Below, in pieces: positions 1 through 6,294 of a stretch of 9,792 bases of DNA. Position numbers and translations under genes: made by a program. The stretch's first letter is position 1, and the number at the start of each line of letters is the position of its first letter. The notes below the pieces were generated by a model. It was not told the DNA's origin and ran no database searches. It was given only the letters and a program-made list of their open reading frames with translations. Origin of the DNA: Parvularcula sp038745625 (lineage in GTDB: Bacteria; Pseudomonadota; Alphaproteobacteria; Caulobacterales; Parvularculaceae); NCBI GenBank assembly GCA_038745625.1, contig JBCDLG010000106.1, positions 1-9,792 on the forward strand, read 5' to 3'.

Positions 1-334
1 GCATGCCTCAGTCGGCACCGGGCTCTAGACGCTCGCGTCCCAAGCCACCGCTAACGGCGTCTTGGCCATCCGGTGACGATCCCTTGCGGAACAGAAGATC
101 TCCGGCGCAGACGCGCCTCCTCAAGGGGGCAAGGGACACTGCCCCTATCCCCTCCACCACGCAGGACTACAGCACTGGCAGGACTTCGTTCGGCGCAAGG
201 CAAAAGTGCCCTGCCCCGTCCGCAGCCCGGCCATGCCCGCCTGCATAGTGCCCCCCTACCCCGGTCTCGGCGACGGCCAAGGGTTGCAGCAGCAGCTGCA
301 CGCCCTCGGCGTGATTTTGGAAAAGGAGACCAAC
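1..334. other. Untranslated leader upstream of ardA
   Basis: I find no convincing gene here. The open frames in this stretch are rich in Arg, Pro and Ser and lack ribosome sites, as expected for chance frames in GC-rich DNA. Visible structure includes a hairpin with arms GGGGCA (126-131) and TGCCCC (140-145), and a GCAGC/GCTGC-type inverted repeat near 284-302. The last 14 bases before ardA hold a clear ribosome site. No good -35/-10 pair is evident. A long structured leader before ardA would fit a leading-region promoter active on single-stranded DNA, but that is speculation. Confidence 0.4.
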
Positions 335-841
335 ATGACGGTTCAGCTCCACGCTCAACCCTATGATCTATCGGCGACCGGGTTCTATTTTGAGGCCCAC
401 GAAGAATACATCGAAAAAGCATCCGCCCTGCGCAACGACCACGGTGACCGCGTCGAAGAGTTTGAAATACAGTTCATTGATGGAAATGCCATTGATGGCG
501 CACTCGCCGACGCCATCGACCTAAGCCAAGCCAATCTGAAAACCTACTTCGCTGCCATCGAGGCGTGGGATGATCATGACAAAACCCGCGTGATCATCGC
601 GGTTGGCGAGTGTGGTTATGATTTCGACACCGACACCCAGCCCGGCGATTTTGACGTGGACATCTACCACCTGAACAGCCTGCGCGAGCTGGCCGAACAG
701 TTCGTAGAAGACGGCCTATTCGGCGACATCCCTGAGCGCCTTGCACCCTATCTCGATTACGACGCCATCGCCCGTGATCTGGGCCACGATTACAGCGAAA
801 CCGAGATCGGTGGCCAACGGCTGATCTACCGCTGCGCTTGA
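335..841 (+). CDS. ardA: ArdA-family antirestriction protein
   Basis: This 168-aa acidic protein is predicted to mimic B-form DNA and block type I restriction enzymes, protecting incoming plasmid DNA. The length matches known ArdA proteins (about 165 aa). The family pattern is seen in the N-terminal ATGFYFEAHEEYIEKA stretch, the central VEEFEIQFIDG and VAVGECGYD-like segments, and the C-terminal LRELAEQFVEDGLFGDIPER followed by LDYDAIARDLG. Asp and Glu are abundant and spread through the chain, as expected for a DNA mimic. I chose the ATG at 335 because AAAAGGAG (321-328) lies just upstream; a longer frame opening at 206 adds 43 low-complexity residues with no ribosome site. The gene is followed after 94 bases by the large parB-like gene, and the two may be co-transcribed. 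The pairing is typical of plasmid leading regions. Confidence 0.88.
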   Translation: MTVQLHAQPYDLSATGFYFEAHEEYIEKASALRNDHGDRVEEFEIQFIDGNAIDGALADAIDLSQANLKTYFAAIEAWDDHDKTRVIIAVGECGYDFDTDTQPGDFDVDIYHLNSLRELAEQFVEDGLFGDIPERLAPYLDYDAIARDLGHDYSETEIGGQRLIYRCA

Positions 842-855
842 CAGGAGCGCAGCCC

Positions 856-893
856 CAAACCGCCCGGCTCCCCAGAATGCAAAGGGCGGTTTG
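856..893 (+). terminator. Hairpin between ardA and the parB-like gene
   Basis: A 10-bp perfect stem pairs CAAACCGCCC (856-865) with GGGCGGTTTG (884-893) around an 18-base loop. It can be extended by CCC/GGG (853-855 with 895-897) past a single bulged A. No T-run follows, so it is probably not a strong intrinsic terminator. It may be an attenuator or an mRNA-stability element that sets the ratio of ardA to the downstream gene. Confidence 0.45.
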
Positions 894-935
894 AGGGTGC
901 GGTCCCGCGCCAAACCTCAAAATGGAGATCAACCA

Positions 936-2813
936 ATGACCCAGACCATCACCACCACCATCACCGACCTACCCCTGTCAAAGCTGACCCCCGCAAAGGG
1001 CAATGTCCGCAAAACCAACACCGGTTCGCTAGAACCGCTGATCGCCAGCCTACGGGCGCACGGCCTAATCCAAAATCTCACGGTGCGCCCAATCCTCAAC
1101 AAAAAAGGCCACAAAACTGGACGCTACTGCGTTGTGGCCGGTAACCGGCGCTTAGCCGCACTCCAAGCCTTGGCCGAGACCGGAGACATCGAAGCCGAAA
1201 CCCCCCTGCCATGCCACGTGCTGGAAGACGCCGACGATACCGAGATTGGTCTGGCGGAAAACGTCATGCGGGTGGCCATGCACCCAGCCGACCAGTTCAT
1301 CGCCTTCAACGCTCTCGCAGAAGCTGGGACACCCGCAGAAGATATCGCCGCCCGCTTTGGTGTGACAGCGCTCTTTGTGAAACAACGGCTCAAACTCGCC
1401 CGTGTTAGCCCAGCCCTGTTTGAGACCTACCGCGAGGGTGGGATGACCCTGGATCGGTTGATGGCCTTCACCTTGGTCGAGGATCATGCCGAACAAAACC
1501 GCGTTTGGGAGGCCCTACCCACTTGGAATCGCAACCCCAGCACCATTCGGCGCGCCCTCACCGCCGAAAGCGTGCCAGCTACCGACCGGCGGGTCATACT
1601 GGTGGGGCTCGACCGGTACGAAGACGCAGGCGGCAACGTACAACGCGACCTCTTCGATGACCGCAATCAAGGTTATCTCACCGACCCAATCCTCTTGGAT
1701 GAGTTGGTGCAAGAACGGCTCGAGCAAGAGGCCACAGCACTTACGGAAGCCGGTTGGGCGTGGGCAAAAACCATAGCCGATATCGACCATAGCGCCCTAA
1801 GTGAATTCACACGCTGTTACCCCGAAACCGTTGCCCTCTCTGAGGCGGATCAATCGGTCCTAGATGCTGCCACCGAAGCCTACGATACCTTGCTTGAAGA
1901 GCATGACGGCGAACCGGAAGATGAAGCGATCCGAGTTGAGATCGACCGATTGTCCGACGAAATCGACCGGCTCACGGCATTGCAACAGCACTGGTCCGAC
2001 GAGGTGAAAGCCAGACATGGCTGTATAGTGGGACTAGAATGGGACGGGTCTCTCCGGGTCGTCGAAGGACTAGCCGAACGGCAGGACGAACCGGAAACCG
2101 CGACCCCAGCCAACGACACGCAGGCCACCGATGACAGTGGCGACCCCCCTGCCCCACACGCCAAGTTGTCGCCAAAGCTCAATGCCGAACTGATCGCGCA
2201 CCGCACCGCTGCCATACGCGCGGAGCTTCTGGAACGGCCTGATCTCGCCTTAAAGGTCACCGTTCATCGATTGGCACTGGCAAGTTTCTACGCCCAAGGG
2301 TCCCGCAGCTGCCTCGCCTTGCGCGCAGAGAGCGACGATCTCAAACGACACGGAGACAGCGTGGCAGCCAATCAGGGGCTGACAACGATGAAGGAAGCGC
2401 GAGACCGTTGGCGACTTCGCCTGCCAGCCGAGGCCCCTGCCCTGTGGGACTGGCTCCTATCGCAAGAACAAGACACATGCCTCGAACTTTTGGCCTACCT
2501 TACCGCCAGCGCCATTGAGCCAGCTTGGTCTGGCGACCCAGCTCAGCGCCATGTCGATCAATTGGCCGAGACCCTCGCGCTCGACATGACCCAGTATTGG
2601 CAAGCCGATCCTGCAACCTTCTTTGGCAAAGTGACCAAGGCCACCATTCTCGACGCTGTGCGCGAGAGCGTGTCGCCAGAGGCGGCAGAGAACTTGGCAC
2701 GTTTGAAGAAGGACGCACTGATCCAACATGCGGTTGATCGGATGACCGGCAAAGGCTGGCTTCCAAAACCGCTGCGCAAGCTGGAAAACCCAGACAAGGC
2801 CTTTGCTACCTAG
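936..2813 (+). CDS. Large ParB/RepB/Spo0J-domain protein (625 aa)
   Basis: Residues about 11-160 form a recognisable ParB N-terminal and HTH unit: LPLSKLTPAKGNVR, then VVAGNRRLAAL (box I, with Asn where ParB usually has Glu in GERR), then ENVMRVAMHPADQFIAF (box II). A helix-turn-helix-like segment (TPAEDIAARFG...VKQRLKLA) covers about 132-156. These boxes form the CTP-binding pocket in canonical ParB. An acidic, charged helical stretch follows at about 320-355 (EEHDGEPEDE, then EIDRLSDEIDRL). The C-terminal 250 or so residues match nothing I recognise. Chromosomal ParB proteins are about 300 aa, so this belongs to the oversized plasmid class; similar ParB-domain proteins of about 650 aa sit in the leading region of F-like plasmids. 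The ATG at 936 has GGAGA (925-929) upstream. It is 2.5 kb from parA, which has its own small partner, so it may not be that ParA's partner. Confidence 0.85.
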   Translation: MTQTITTTITDLPLSKLTPAKGNVRKTNTGSLEPLIASLRAHGLIQNLTVRPILNKKGHKTGRYCVVAGNRRLAALQALAETGDIEAETPLPCHVLEDADDTEIGLAENVMRVAMHPADQFIAFNALAEAGTPAEDIAARFGVTALFVKQRLKLARVSPALFETYREGGMTLDRLMAFTLVEDHAEQNRVWEALPTWNRNPSTIRRALTAESVPATDRRVILVGLDRYEDAGGNVQRDLFDDRNQGYLTDPILLDELVQERLEQEATALTEAGWAWAKTIADIDHSALSEFTRCYPETVALSEADQSVLDAATEAYDTLLEEHDGEPEDEAIRVEIDRLSDEIDRLTALQQHWSDEVKARHGCIVGLEWDGSLRVVEGLAERQDEPETATPANDTQATDDSGDPPAPHAKLSPKLNAELIAHRTAAIRAELLERPDLALKVTVHRLALASFYAQGSRSCLALRAESDDLKRHGDSVAANQGLTTMKEARDRWRLRLPAEAPALWDWLLSQEQDTCLELLAYLTASAIEPAWSGDPAQRHVDQLAETLALDMTQYWQADPATFFGKVTKATILDAVRESVSPEAAENLARLKKDALIQHAVDRMTGKGWLPKPLRKLENPDKAFAT

Positions 2814-2839
2814 GCCTGGGCCGCACCGTCAGCCAGGAA

Positions 2840-2869
2840 GGGCGCTCTATAGGAGCGCCCCAAAATTTT
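2840..2869 (+). terminator. Intrinsic terminator after the parB-like gene
   Basis: An 8-bp GC-rich stem, GGGCGCTC (2840-2847) with GAGCGCCC (2853-2860), closes a 5-base loop. It is followed by CAAAATTTTT. This is a classical factor-independent terminator about 27 bases after the stop codon at 2811-2813. Confidence 0.85.
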
Positions 2870-2870
2870 T

Positions 2871-2895
2871 GCGGCGGCTTCTGAGCCGCCGCTTT
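2871..2895 (+). terminator. Second tandem hairpin
   Basis: A perfect 9-bp stem, GCGGCGGCT (2871-2879) with AGCCGCCGC (2884-2892), has a 4-base loop and is followed by TTT. It starts immediately after the first terminator. It probably acts as a backup and insulates the array and gene that follow. Confidence 0.65.
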
Positions 2896-2945
2896 CGCAT
2901 CATTTCGACATCGGTTTGATGTCTTCGTGATGCTCTTATGAGATC
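2896..2945. promoter_or_regulatory. 11-bp-phased GACATC/GATGTC array A
   Basis: Hexamers start every 11 bp: CGCATC (2896), GACATC (2907), GATGTC (2918), GATGCT (2929), GAGATC (2940). The two perfect copies face each other around GGTTT, and the weaker GCATCA (2897-2902) and TGATGC (2928-2933) are symmetric about the same centre (2915), giving a two-tier dyad. It lies after the tandem terminators and about 100 bp before the unknown gene at 3045. That position fits an operator for that gene. The binder is not shown; the parG-like RHH protein encoded at 6019 is my best candidate. Confidence 0.7.
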
Positions 2946-3044
2946 CCATTTCCTGCAAAAGCAACGGCCAGTCTTCGGATTTACTGCGTGCTTTCATCGG
3001 ACATCGGCACACTCGATGGATTGTTTTCATTGAGGAATTTGCCG

Positions 3045-3935
3045 ATGCATACGCGCCGCGAAACCTACACGGTGGTTCCAACACGCTTAACGTGGCTGCC
3101 AAAATTCAGCGATCTCGATAAACGGCTTGATAGCGGCAGCCTCACGATGATCGTGGTCGGTGGTGATCACGTTGGCGATACCATCACCCTGCCGATCTCC
3201 CGTGAGGGCATTAGGCAGCTCTGGGACGAGCTGCTCACCCCTGAGCAACAACAACGACGAACCGCACGCGGGGCGACCGGCAATCGGCTCGATGAGATCG
3301 TCCCCATCGAAATGTCCCTACCACCCCGCGGTCCTTTCGCCATTGATGTCGATCCAGCGCGGCGCTTCGCAAGCCTCTTGCGCTCTGTCACTGCCGCCGA
3401 TCCCCAGCCAGACACGACGTTTACCGGCAAGCTCGCCCCAAAAGTCGTCCCGGAAACAGCATCAACCCCCACAGAAGCCCAAACGGAGATGACGCCACTT
3501 TCCTTCACCGGACAGCCCATCGCGCTGCTATGGCCCAGGGGAGATCGAACACGGCTCGACCAAACCGCCATCATGATCACGAAAGATGTGGAGACTGGGA
3601 ACACGCACAGCGTACCGCTCGGCCTCACTAACATCGAAAACCTGGTCCGCCAGCACATCCCAAAGGCCACTTTCGCCGCGCTTGGCATCACTCATACCGA
3701 TATTCTCAAGGTCGAGCGGGACTTACCTGAGCAAATGGACCTCCAAGCCCTGCCAACGCTGCTGATTGACCATGTCAAACCTGATCCAAACCGCCCAGGC
3801 GTCACAACGCTCAAAGCCGTAGAGGCACAACGCCCACAGCCGCCAGTCCACAAAGACTGGCTTAGCTATATGCGAGGACGGGAAGACGCACGCCAAGCGC
3901 AGGGCCCAACGCCGCCAAAGCGAAAAGGACCCTGA
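3045..3935 (+). CDS. Hypothetical protein, 296 aa
   Basis: I do not recognise this protein. It is soluble-looking, with no signal peptide or membrane segment. The N-terminal half has a beta-rich stretch (TMIVVGGDHVGDTITLPISREGI as two pieces, about residues 38-60). A Pro/Thr-rich linker (about 140-160) is followed by a second beta-rich segment starting PLSFTGQPIALLWPRGDRTR. The last 30 residues are basic and proline-rich and end in PPKRKGP, as often seen in nucleic-acid-associated proteins. I prefer the ATG at 3045 because GAGGA (3032-3036) precedes it at good spacing; an in-frame ATG at 2988 has no such site. The gene is preceded by array A and followed immediately by array B, so it may belong to the regulon of whatever binds these arrays. 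Codon use is similar to its neighbours. Confidence 0.75.
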   Translation: MHTRRETYTVVPTRLTWLPKFSDLDKRLDSGSLTMIVVGGDHVGDTITLPISREGIRQLWDELLTPEQQQRRTARGATGNRLDEIVPIEMSLPPRGPFAIDVDPARRFASLLRSVTAADPQPDTTFTGKLAPKVVPETASTPTEAQTEMTPLSFTGQPIALLWPRGDRTRLDQTAIMITKDVETGNTHSVPLGLTNIENLVRQHIPKATFAALGITHTDILKVERDLPEQMDLQALPTLLIDHVKPDPNRPGVTTLKAVEAQRPQPPVHKDWLSYMRGREDARQAQGPTPPKRKGP

Positions 3936-4049
3936 TGCCTCCCTGGTGTTAGATCGATGTCTCGATAGAATTATGTTGATGTCACCGTGGCATCATGCCG
4001 ACATCATAATGGCTTCTTTCTGGCACCCTGTGAACATCGGATCGACATT
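3934..4049. promoter_or_regulatory. 11-bp-phased hexamer array B, candidate centromere
   Basis: This is the longest array: eleven consecutive 11-bp steps. Hexamers are GATGCC (3934), GGTGTT (3945), GATGTC (3956), AGAATT (3967, the one clear miss), GATGTC (3978), GGCATC (3989), GACATC (4000), GGCTTC (4011), GGCACC (4022), AACATC (4033), GACATT (4044). The left half uses the GATGYC orientation and the right half GRCATC, so the array is inverted about 3986. The core 3978-3994, GATGTCACCGTGGCATC, differs by one base from the perfect palindrome in array F. It fills the gap between the convergent genes ending at 3935 and 4052, so a promoter role is unlikely. By analogy with RHH partition systems, it is a good candidate for the plasmid centromere. 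Confidence 0.82.
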
Positions 4050-4051
4050 GC

Positions 4052-4351
4052 CTAGCTGGCAATCGCCAATTTCCTGCGCTTCTTCTTCGGTTTTGCCGTA
4101 CTGGAACGCCAGCGCTGCAACCGCTCCCCTGCCCCTTGCAGCATCAGCAACGCATCAGCTTCAGCCTCGTTGTCAATATCATCGGTCTCCTCCTGGATTT
4201 CCCGATGGAGAGCAATCTCGTAGCTTGAGACCTGGCAGAGCCGCTCCAGTGCGTATTGCGAGGGACGCATATGGGCCAAATGGGCGGCGTCCTTGATCAG
4301 GTCCGCCTCTTCTTGGTTCAAACTCAAATGCAGCGTGATCCGTCTGGCCAT
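4052..4351 (-). CDS. Small RHH DNA-binding protein, possibly relaxosome accessory
   Basis: This 99-aa protein begins MARRITLHLSLNQEEADLIK, a good ribbon-helix-helix pattern: a beta strand (residues 2-10, alternating R-I-L-L), helix A (about 12-27), a turn at RPS (29-31) and helix B (about 31-40). An acidic middle region (EETDDIDNEAEAD, 54-66) and a very basic tail (KPKKKRRK, 88-95) follow. RHH proteins of this shape include MobC/NikA-type relaxosome proteins, CopG-type repressors and antitoxins. With a coupling protein on the same plasmid a relaxosome role is plausible but unproven, and no relaxase is present nearby. The start is the ATG at 4351, preceded on the minus strand by AAAGGGGGGCGAT; a longer frame reaching 4399 adds 16 unlikely residues. 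Its 3' end touches array B, so it is a second candidate reader of the arrays. Confidence 0.72.
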   Translation of the reverse strand: MARRITLHLSLNQEEADLIKDAAHLAHMRPSQYALERLCQVSSYEIALHREIQEETDDIDNEAEADALLMLQGAGERLQRWRSSTAKPKKKRRKLAIAS

Positions 4352-4887
4352 ATCGCCCCCCTTTGTCCACGCACCAATCGACCCCAAGGACCGAGACAAG
4401 CGTTTAGGCTACTCAATACCATTATTCTTTTCAATGCTTTAGCGTTCTTTAAGCCCATCACGTTCACTTGCCAGCGACATGATGCAGTAGGGTTCCCCTG
4501 CGCGCTCAGAGACCTATCCGAGCCCACAAAAATCTCGCATATCGGACATGCTTGACCCGCAGCAAAGCTCGAAACAGCTCGTGAGCACTGGCTTGGTGGC
4601 GACGATCTGGGCTGTTCCCGTGTCCGGCGTTTCTAATCGGCATTCATGCAAGCCCGTCAGGCCTGCACCGCTCTTGAAATGACCTGATCCTTGTCGCCGT
4701 CGGCAGCGACGATCAACCACGATCTTCCCCAGCAATACGTCGCTTCCTCGCGCAGCAAGATCGCAGTCAAGCCGGTAAACCGGTGATCGACGCCACCTCA
4801 GCCGGCGACTGTCGGGGGTCATCGAGCGGCACAAGCCCCACCGGGCCCGCAGCCCTCACCCTGAAACGCCAAACAAGGAGATAAACC
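4352..4887. other. Non-coding region between the RHH gene and the DUF736 gene
   Basis: No open frame here looks like a protein; the minus frame spanning 4514-4834 is Arg/Ser/Cys-rich and lacks a ribosome site. An AT-rich patch at about 4410-4470 stands out from the GC-rich surroundings. It contains TTGAAA on the minus strand at a plausible distance upstream of the small RHH gene, with only a weak -10 (TAGCCT). The right half holds several short inverted repeats: GCTC/GAGC near 4578-4587, GTCGC (4693-4697) with GCGAC (4706-4710), and CCGGT/ACCGG near 4774-4785. The stretch could hold the promoter of the RHH gene, an origin of transfer and a long leader for the DUF736 gene. None of these is proven, and I found no familiar nic-site consensus. 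Confidence 0.45.
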
Positions 4888-5178
4888 ATGGCGATCATCG
4901 GAACCTTCACCCAACGCGACGCGCAGTTCATCGGTACCGTGCGGACCCTGATCCTTAACGAGGAGATCACACTGATCCCAATTGAAAAGAACTCTGAGGC
5001 CGCGCCGGACTACCGCGCCGTCGCTGGCCAGATCGAGATTGGCGCCGCCTGGCGCAAAACCTCGAAACAGCAAAACGACTACCTGCTGGTCAAACTTGAC
5101 GACCCGTCCTTTGACGCCCCGTTGGTGGCCCGGTTGGTGAAAATGGCCGAAGGCTGGCGGCTCCTCTGGAGCCGCTAA
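4888..5178 (+). CDS. DUF736 family protein
   Basis: This 96-aa protein matches the DUF736 pattern. It begins MAIIGTFTQRDAQFIGTVRTL, continues with the strand-rich IPIEKNSEAAPDYRAVAG, and has GAAWRKTSKQQNDYLLVKLDDPSFDAPLVARLV as its second half (given here as a description of the pattern at residues 52-84). The length is as expected for the family, which is common on alphaproteobacterial plasmids and integrative elements, often near transfer genes. Its molecular function is not known. AAGGAGATAAACC directly precedes the ATG and fixes the start. A strong terminator follows, so it appears to be a single-gene transcript with a long leader. Confidence 0.87.
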   Translation: MAIIGTFTQRDAQFIGTVRTLILNEEITLIPIEKNSEAAPDYRAVAGQIEIGAAWRKTSKQQNDYLLVKLDDPSFDAPLVARLVKMAEGWRLLWSR

Positions 5179-5189
5179 GCCGGGCCCTG

Positions 5190-5217
5190 GGCGGTGCCTC
5201 ACCGGCACCGCCAAAAT
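5190..5217 (+). terminator. Intrinsic terminator after the DUF736 gene
   Basis: A perfect 9-bp stem pairs GGCGGTGCC (5190-5198) with GGCACCGCC (5204-5212) around a 5-base loop, followed by AAAATT. It lies 12 bases after the stop codon. The T-run is short, but the stem is strong. It separates DUF736 transcription from the partition module. Confidence 0.78.
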
Positions 5218-5245
5218 TGCGCGCCTGTGGCACGTGCGTCACGGC

Positions 5246-5317
5246 GATGCCGTGCAGATGCTAGTGCGATGCTACACTGGCATTGCCATGACATCACGTT
5301 GATGTCATAGTGACACA
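5246..5317. promoter_or_regulatory. 11-bp-phased hexamer array C upstream of parA
   Basis: Seven hexamers follow at exact 11-bp steps: GATGCC (5246), GATGCT (5257), GATGCT (5268), GGCATT (5279), GACATC (5290), GATGTC (5301), GACACA (5312). The central pair forms a palindrome with 9-base arms, ATGACATCA (5288-5296) and TGATGTCAT (5300-5308), around CGT. The array ends 28 bases before the parA start. In type Ib partition systems the centromere and the operator both lie upstream of parA, so this array could serve both roles. The binder is probably the RHH protein encoded second in the operon. Confidence 0.82.
5283..5311 (+). promoter_or_regulatory. Predicted parA promoter inside array C
   Basis: TTGCCA (5283-5288) and CATAGT (5306-5311) are separated by 17 bases, a reasonable sigma-70-type pair. 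The two perfect hexamers of array C (5290-5295 and 5301-5306) fall in the spacer and touch the -10 box. Protein bound there would block RNA polymerase, which is the expected layout for autorepression. The -10 match is only moderate. Confidence 0.5.
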
Positions 5318-5344
5318 AAAGAGCAGTCAAACACAGGAAATCCC

Positions 5345-6016
5345 ATGATTATCACCGTGGGCGGGATCAAGGGCGGCAGCGGCAAGACCACCGTCTCTAC
5401 CAATCTCGCCGTCCTCCGAGCGGTCGAAGGCCGCGACGTCCTTCTCGTCGACGCAGACGACCAGGAAACCGCCTCTGACTTCACCATGCTCCGCAATGAG
5501 CAGCAGACCGACGGTGCTGGATATACCTCCATCAAGCTCAGTGGTGCCGCCGTGCGTACCGAACTGCAGCGCCTGGCCCCCAAATACGACGATGTGGTCA
5601 TCGATACCGGCGGCCGCGACACGACCAGCCAGCGCGCGGCGCTGACCGTCAGCGATGTACTCCTCGTACCGTTCGTGCCGCGTAGTTTCGATGTCTGGAC
5701 ACTTGAGAAGGTCAGCCAGCTGGTCGGTGAGATGCGCGCCGCCAATCCCAATTTGCAGGCCTATGCGTTCATCAACCGGGCTGATCCGCGCGGCCAGGAC
5801 AACGCGGAAGCGGAAGAAGTCATCACCGAAACCGATGAACTGAGCTTGATCCAAACACCGCTTGGCGCTCGGAAAGCCTTTGGAAACGCGGCAGCACATG
5901 GTCTAGCCGTCACCGAACTGAAGCCCCAAGACGCAAAGGCAACCCACGAGATGCTGACATTGTATCGACATCTATTTGATGTCACAACGACATCCAAGAA
6001 GGCGGTAGGAGCGTAA
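5345..6016 (+). CDS. parA: ParA-family partition ATPase (small, type Ib-like)
   Basis: This 223-aa protein is a deviant Walker ATPase that would move plasmid copies over the nucleoid through cycles of ATP-dependent DNA binding. The deviant Walker A motif KGGSGKTT is at residues 9-16 and opens the protein. The A' motif LLVDADDQ is at 33-40, and Walker B VVIDTGG is at 84-90. The signature Lys at position 9 is present. There is no N-terminal HTH extension, so this is the short ParF-like type, which relies on a small partner for autorepression. The ATG at 5345 follows AGGAAA (5335-5340). The parG-like gene starts 2 bases after the stop codon, so the two are almost certainly co-translated. The last 20 or so codons contain array D, so this coding end doubles as a putative binding region. 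TTTSKKAVGA at the C terminus is unlikely to be catalytic. Confidence 0.92.
   Translation: MIITVGGIKGGSGKTTVSTNLAVLRAVEGRDVLLVDADDQETASDFTMLRNEQQTDGAGYTSIKLSGAAVRTELQRLAPKYDDVVIDTGGRDTTSQRAALTVSDVLLVPFVPRSFDVWTLEKVSQLVGEMRAANPNLQAYAFINRADPRGQDNAEAEEVITETDELSLIQTPLGARKAFGNAAAHGLAVTELKPQDAKATHEMLTLYRHLFDVTTTSKKAVGA
5956..5994. promoter_or_regulatory. 11-bp-phased hexamer array D inside the parA 3' end
   Basis: Four steps of 11 bp are seen: GACATT (5956), GACATC (5967), GATGTC (5978), GACATC (5989). Three of the four are perfect. The array is inside the parA reading frame and ends 24 bases before the parG-like start codon. It could be an internal operator for the downstream gene or an extra loading site linking arrays C and E. 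The coding sequence must satisfy both protein and site constraints here. Confidence 0.75.
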
Positions 6017-6018
6017 TC

Positions 6019-6294
6019 ATGGCATTGGCTCGAAAGCCCAAAGCAAAGACTGCCGAAAAAGACGAGAAGTCAATCGAAGCTCTCATCAATCGTGGCGGCG
6101 GCGTCCCAAGCGAAGCTACTGGCCTACAAGACGGGGCAGGGGAGGGGGCGCTTGTTCGCGTCAGCTTGCGGCTGCCAAAGAACCTCGCCGACCAGATTGA
6201 GACGGCTGTCGAGAACAGGGCTATCCGAACTCCTCGTCACACCTGGATACTCGAAGCGATCCACGAGAAACTCGAGCGCGAGGTGGAGCATTGA
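6019..6294 (+). CDS. ParG-like RHH partition partner of ParA
   Basis: This 91-aa protein has a two-part structure typical of ParG-type centromere-binding proteins. Residues 1-43 are basic, polar and glycine-rich (ARKPKAKTAEKDEK and then a GGG stretch) and look disordered. Residues 44-90 form a ribbon-helix-helix: strand ALVRVSLRLP (44-53), helix A about 54-67 and helix B about 72-89. In ParG the flexible N-terminus stimulates the ATPase and modulates operator binding, and the RHH dimer inserts its paired strands in the major groove. The alternating V46-R47-V48-S49-L50-R51 would place Arg and Ser towards the DNA. AGGAG (6007-6011) precedes the ATG at 6019, 2 bases after parA stops. The gene is flanked by arrays D and E, and array C lies upstream of the operon, which supports it as the array reader. 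A CopG-type antitoxin is less likely because no toxin follows. Confidence 0.8.
   Translation: MALARKPKAKTAEKDEKSIEALINRGGGVPSEATGLQDGAGEGALVRVSLRLPKNLADQIETAVENRAIRTPRHTWILEAIHEKLEREVEH

Noticed and set aside
659..1190. Single GACATC copies inside ardA and the parB-like gene (659, 725, 1185)
   Set aside because: They are isolated, without phased neighbours, and the number is close to chance expectation.
3000..3005. Another exact GACATC near the start of the 296-aa gene
   Set aside because: It is not in 11-bp phase with array A, and its neighbours at 11 bp do not match, so I left it out of the array.
3167..3691. Minus-strand open frame of 174 codons
   Set aside because: It lies entirely opposite the 296-aa gene, is Ser/Val/Arg-rich, and has no supporting ribosome site. 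It is a shadow frame.
3934..4049. CRISPR-like or tandem-repeat interpretation of the phased arrays
   Set aside because: The unit is only 11 bp with a 6-bp core in both orientations. No CRISPR-length repeats or spacers are present.
3946..4296. Plus-strand open frame of 116 codons
   Set aside because: It runs through array B and antisense to the small RHH gene, which has the better start and fold.
4514..4834. Minus-strand open frame of 106 codons
   Set aside because: It is Arg-, Ser- and Cys-rich with no ribosome site and no family resemblance. It looks like a chance frame in GC-rich non-coding DNA.
6019..6294. Toxin-antitoxin antitoxin interpretation of the RHH gene
   Set aside because: The gene follows parA by 2 bases and precedes rep. 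No toxin-like frame is adjacent, so a partition partner is the better call.
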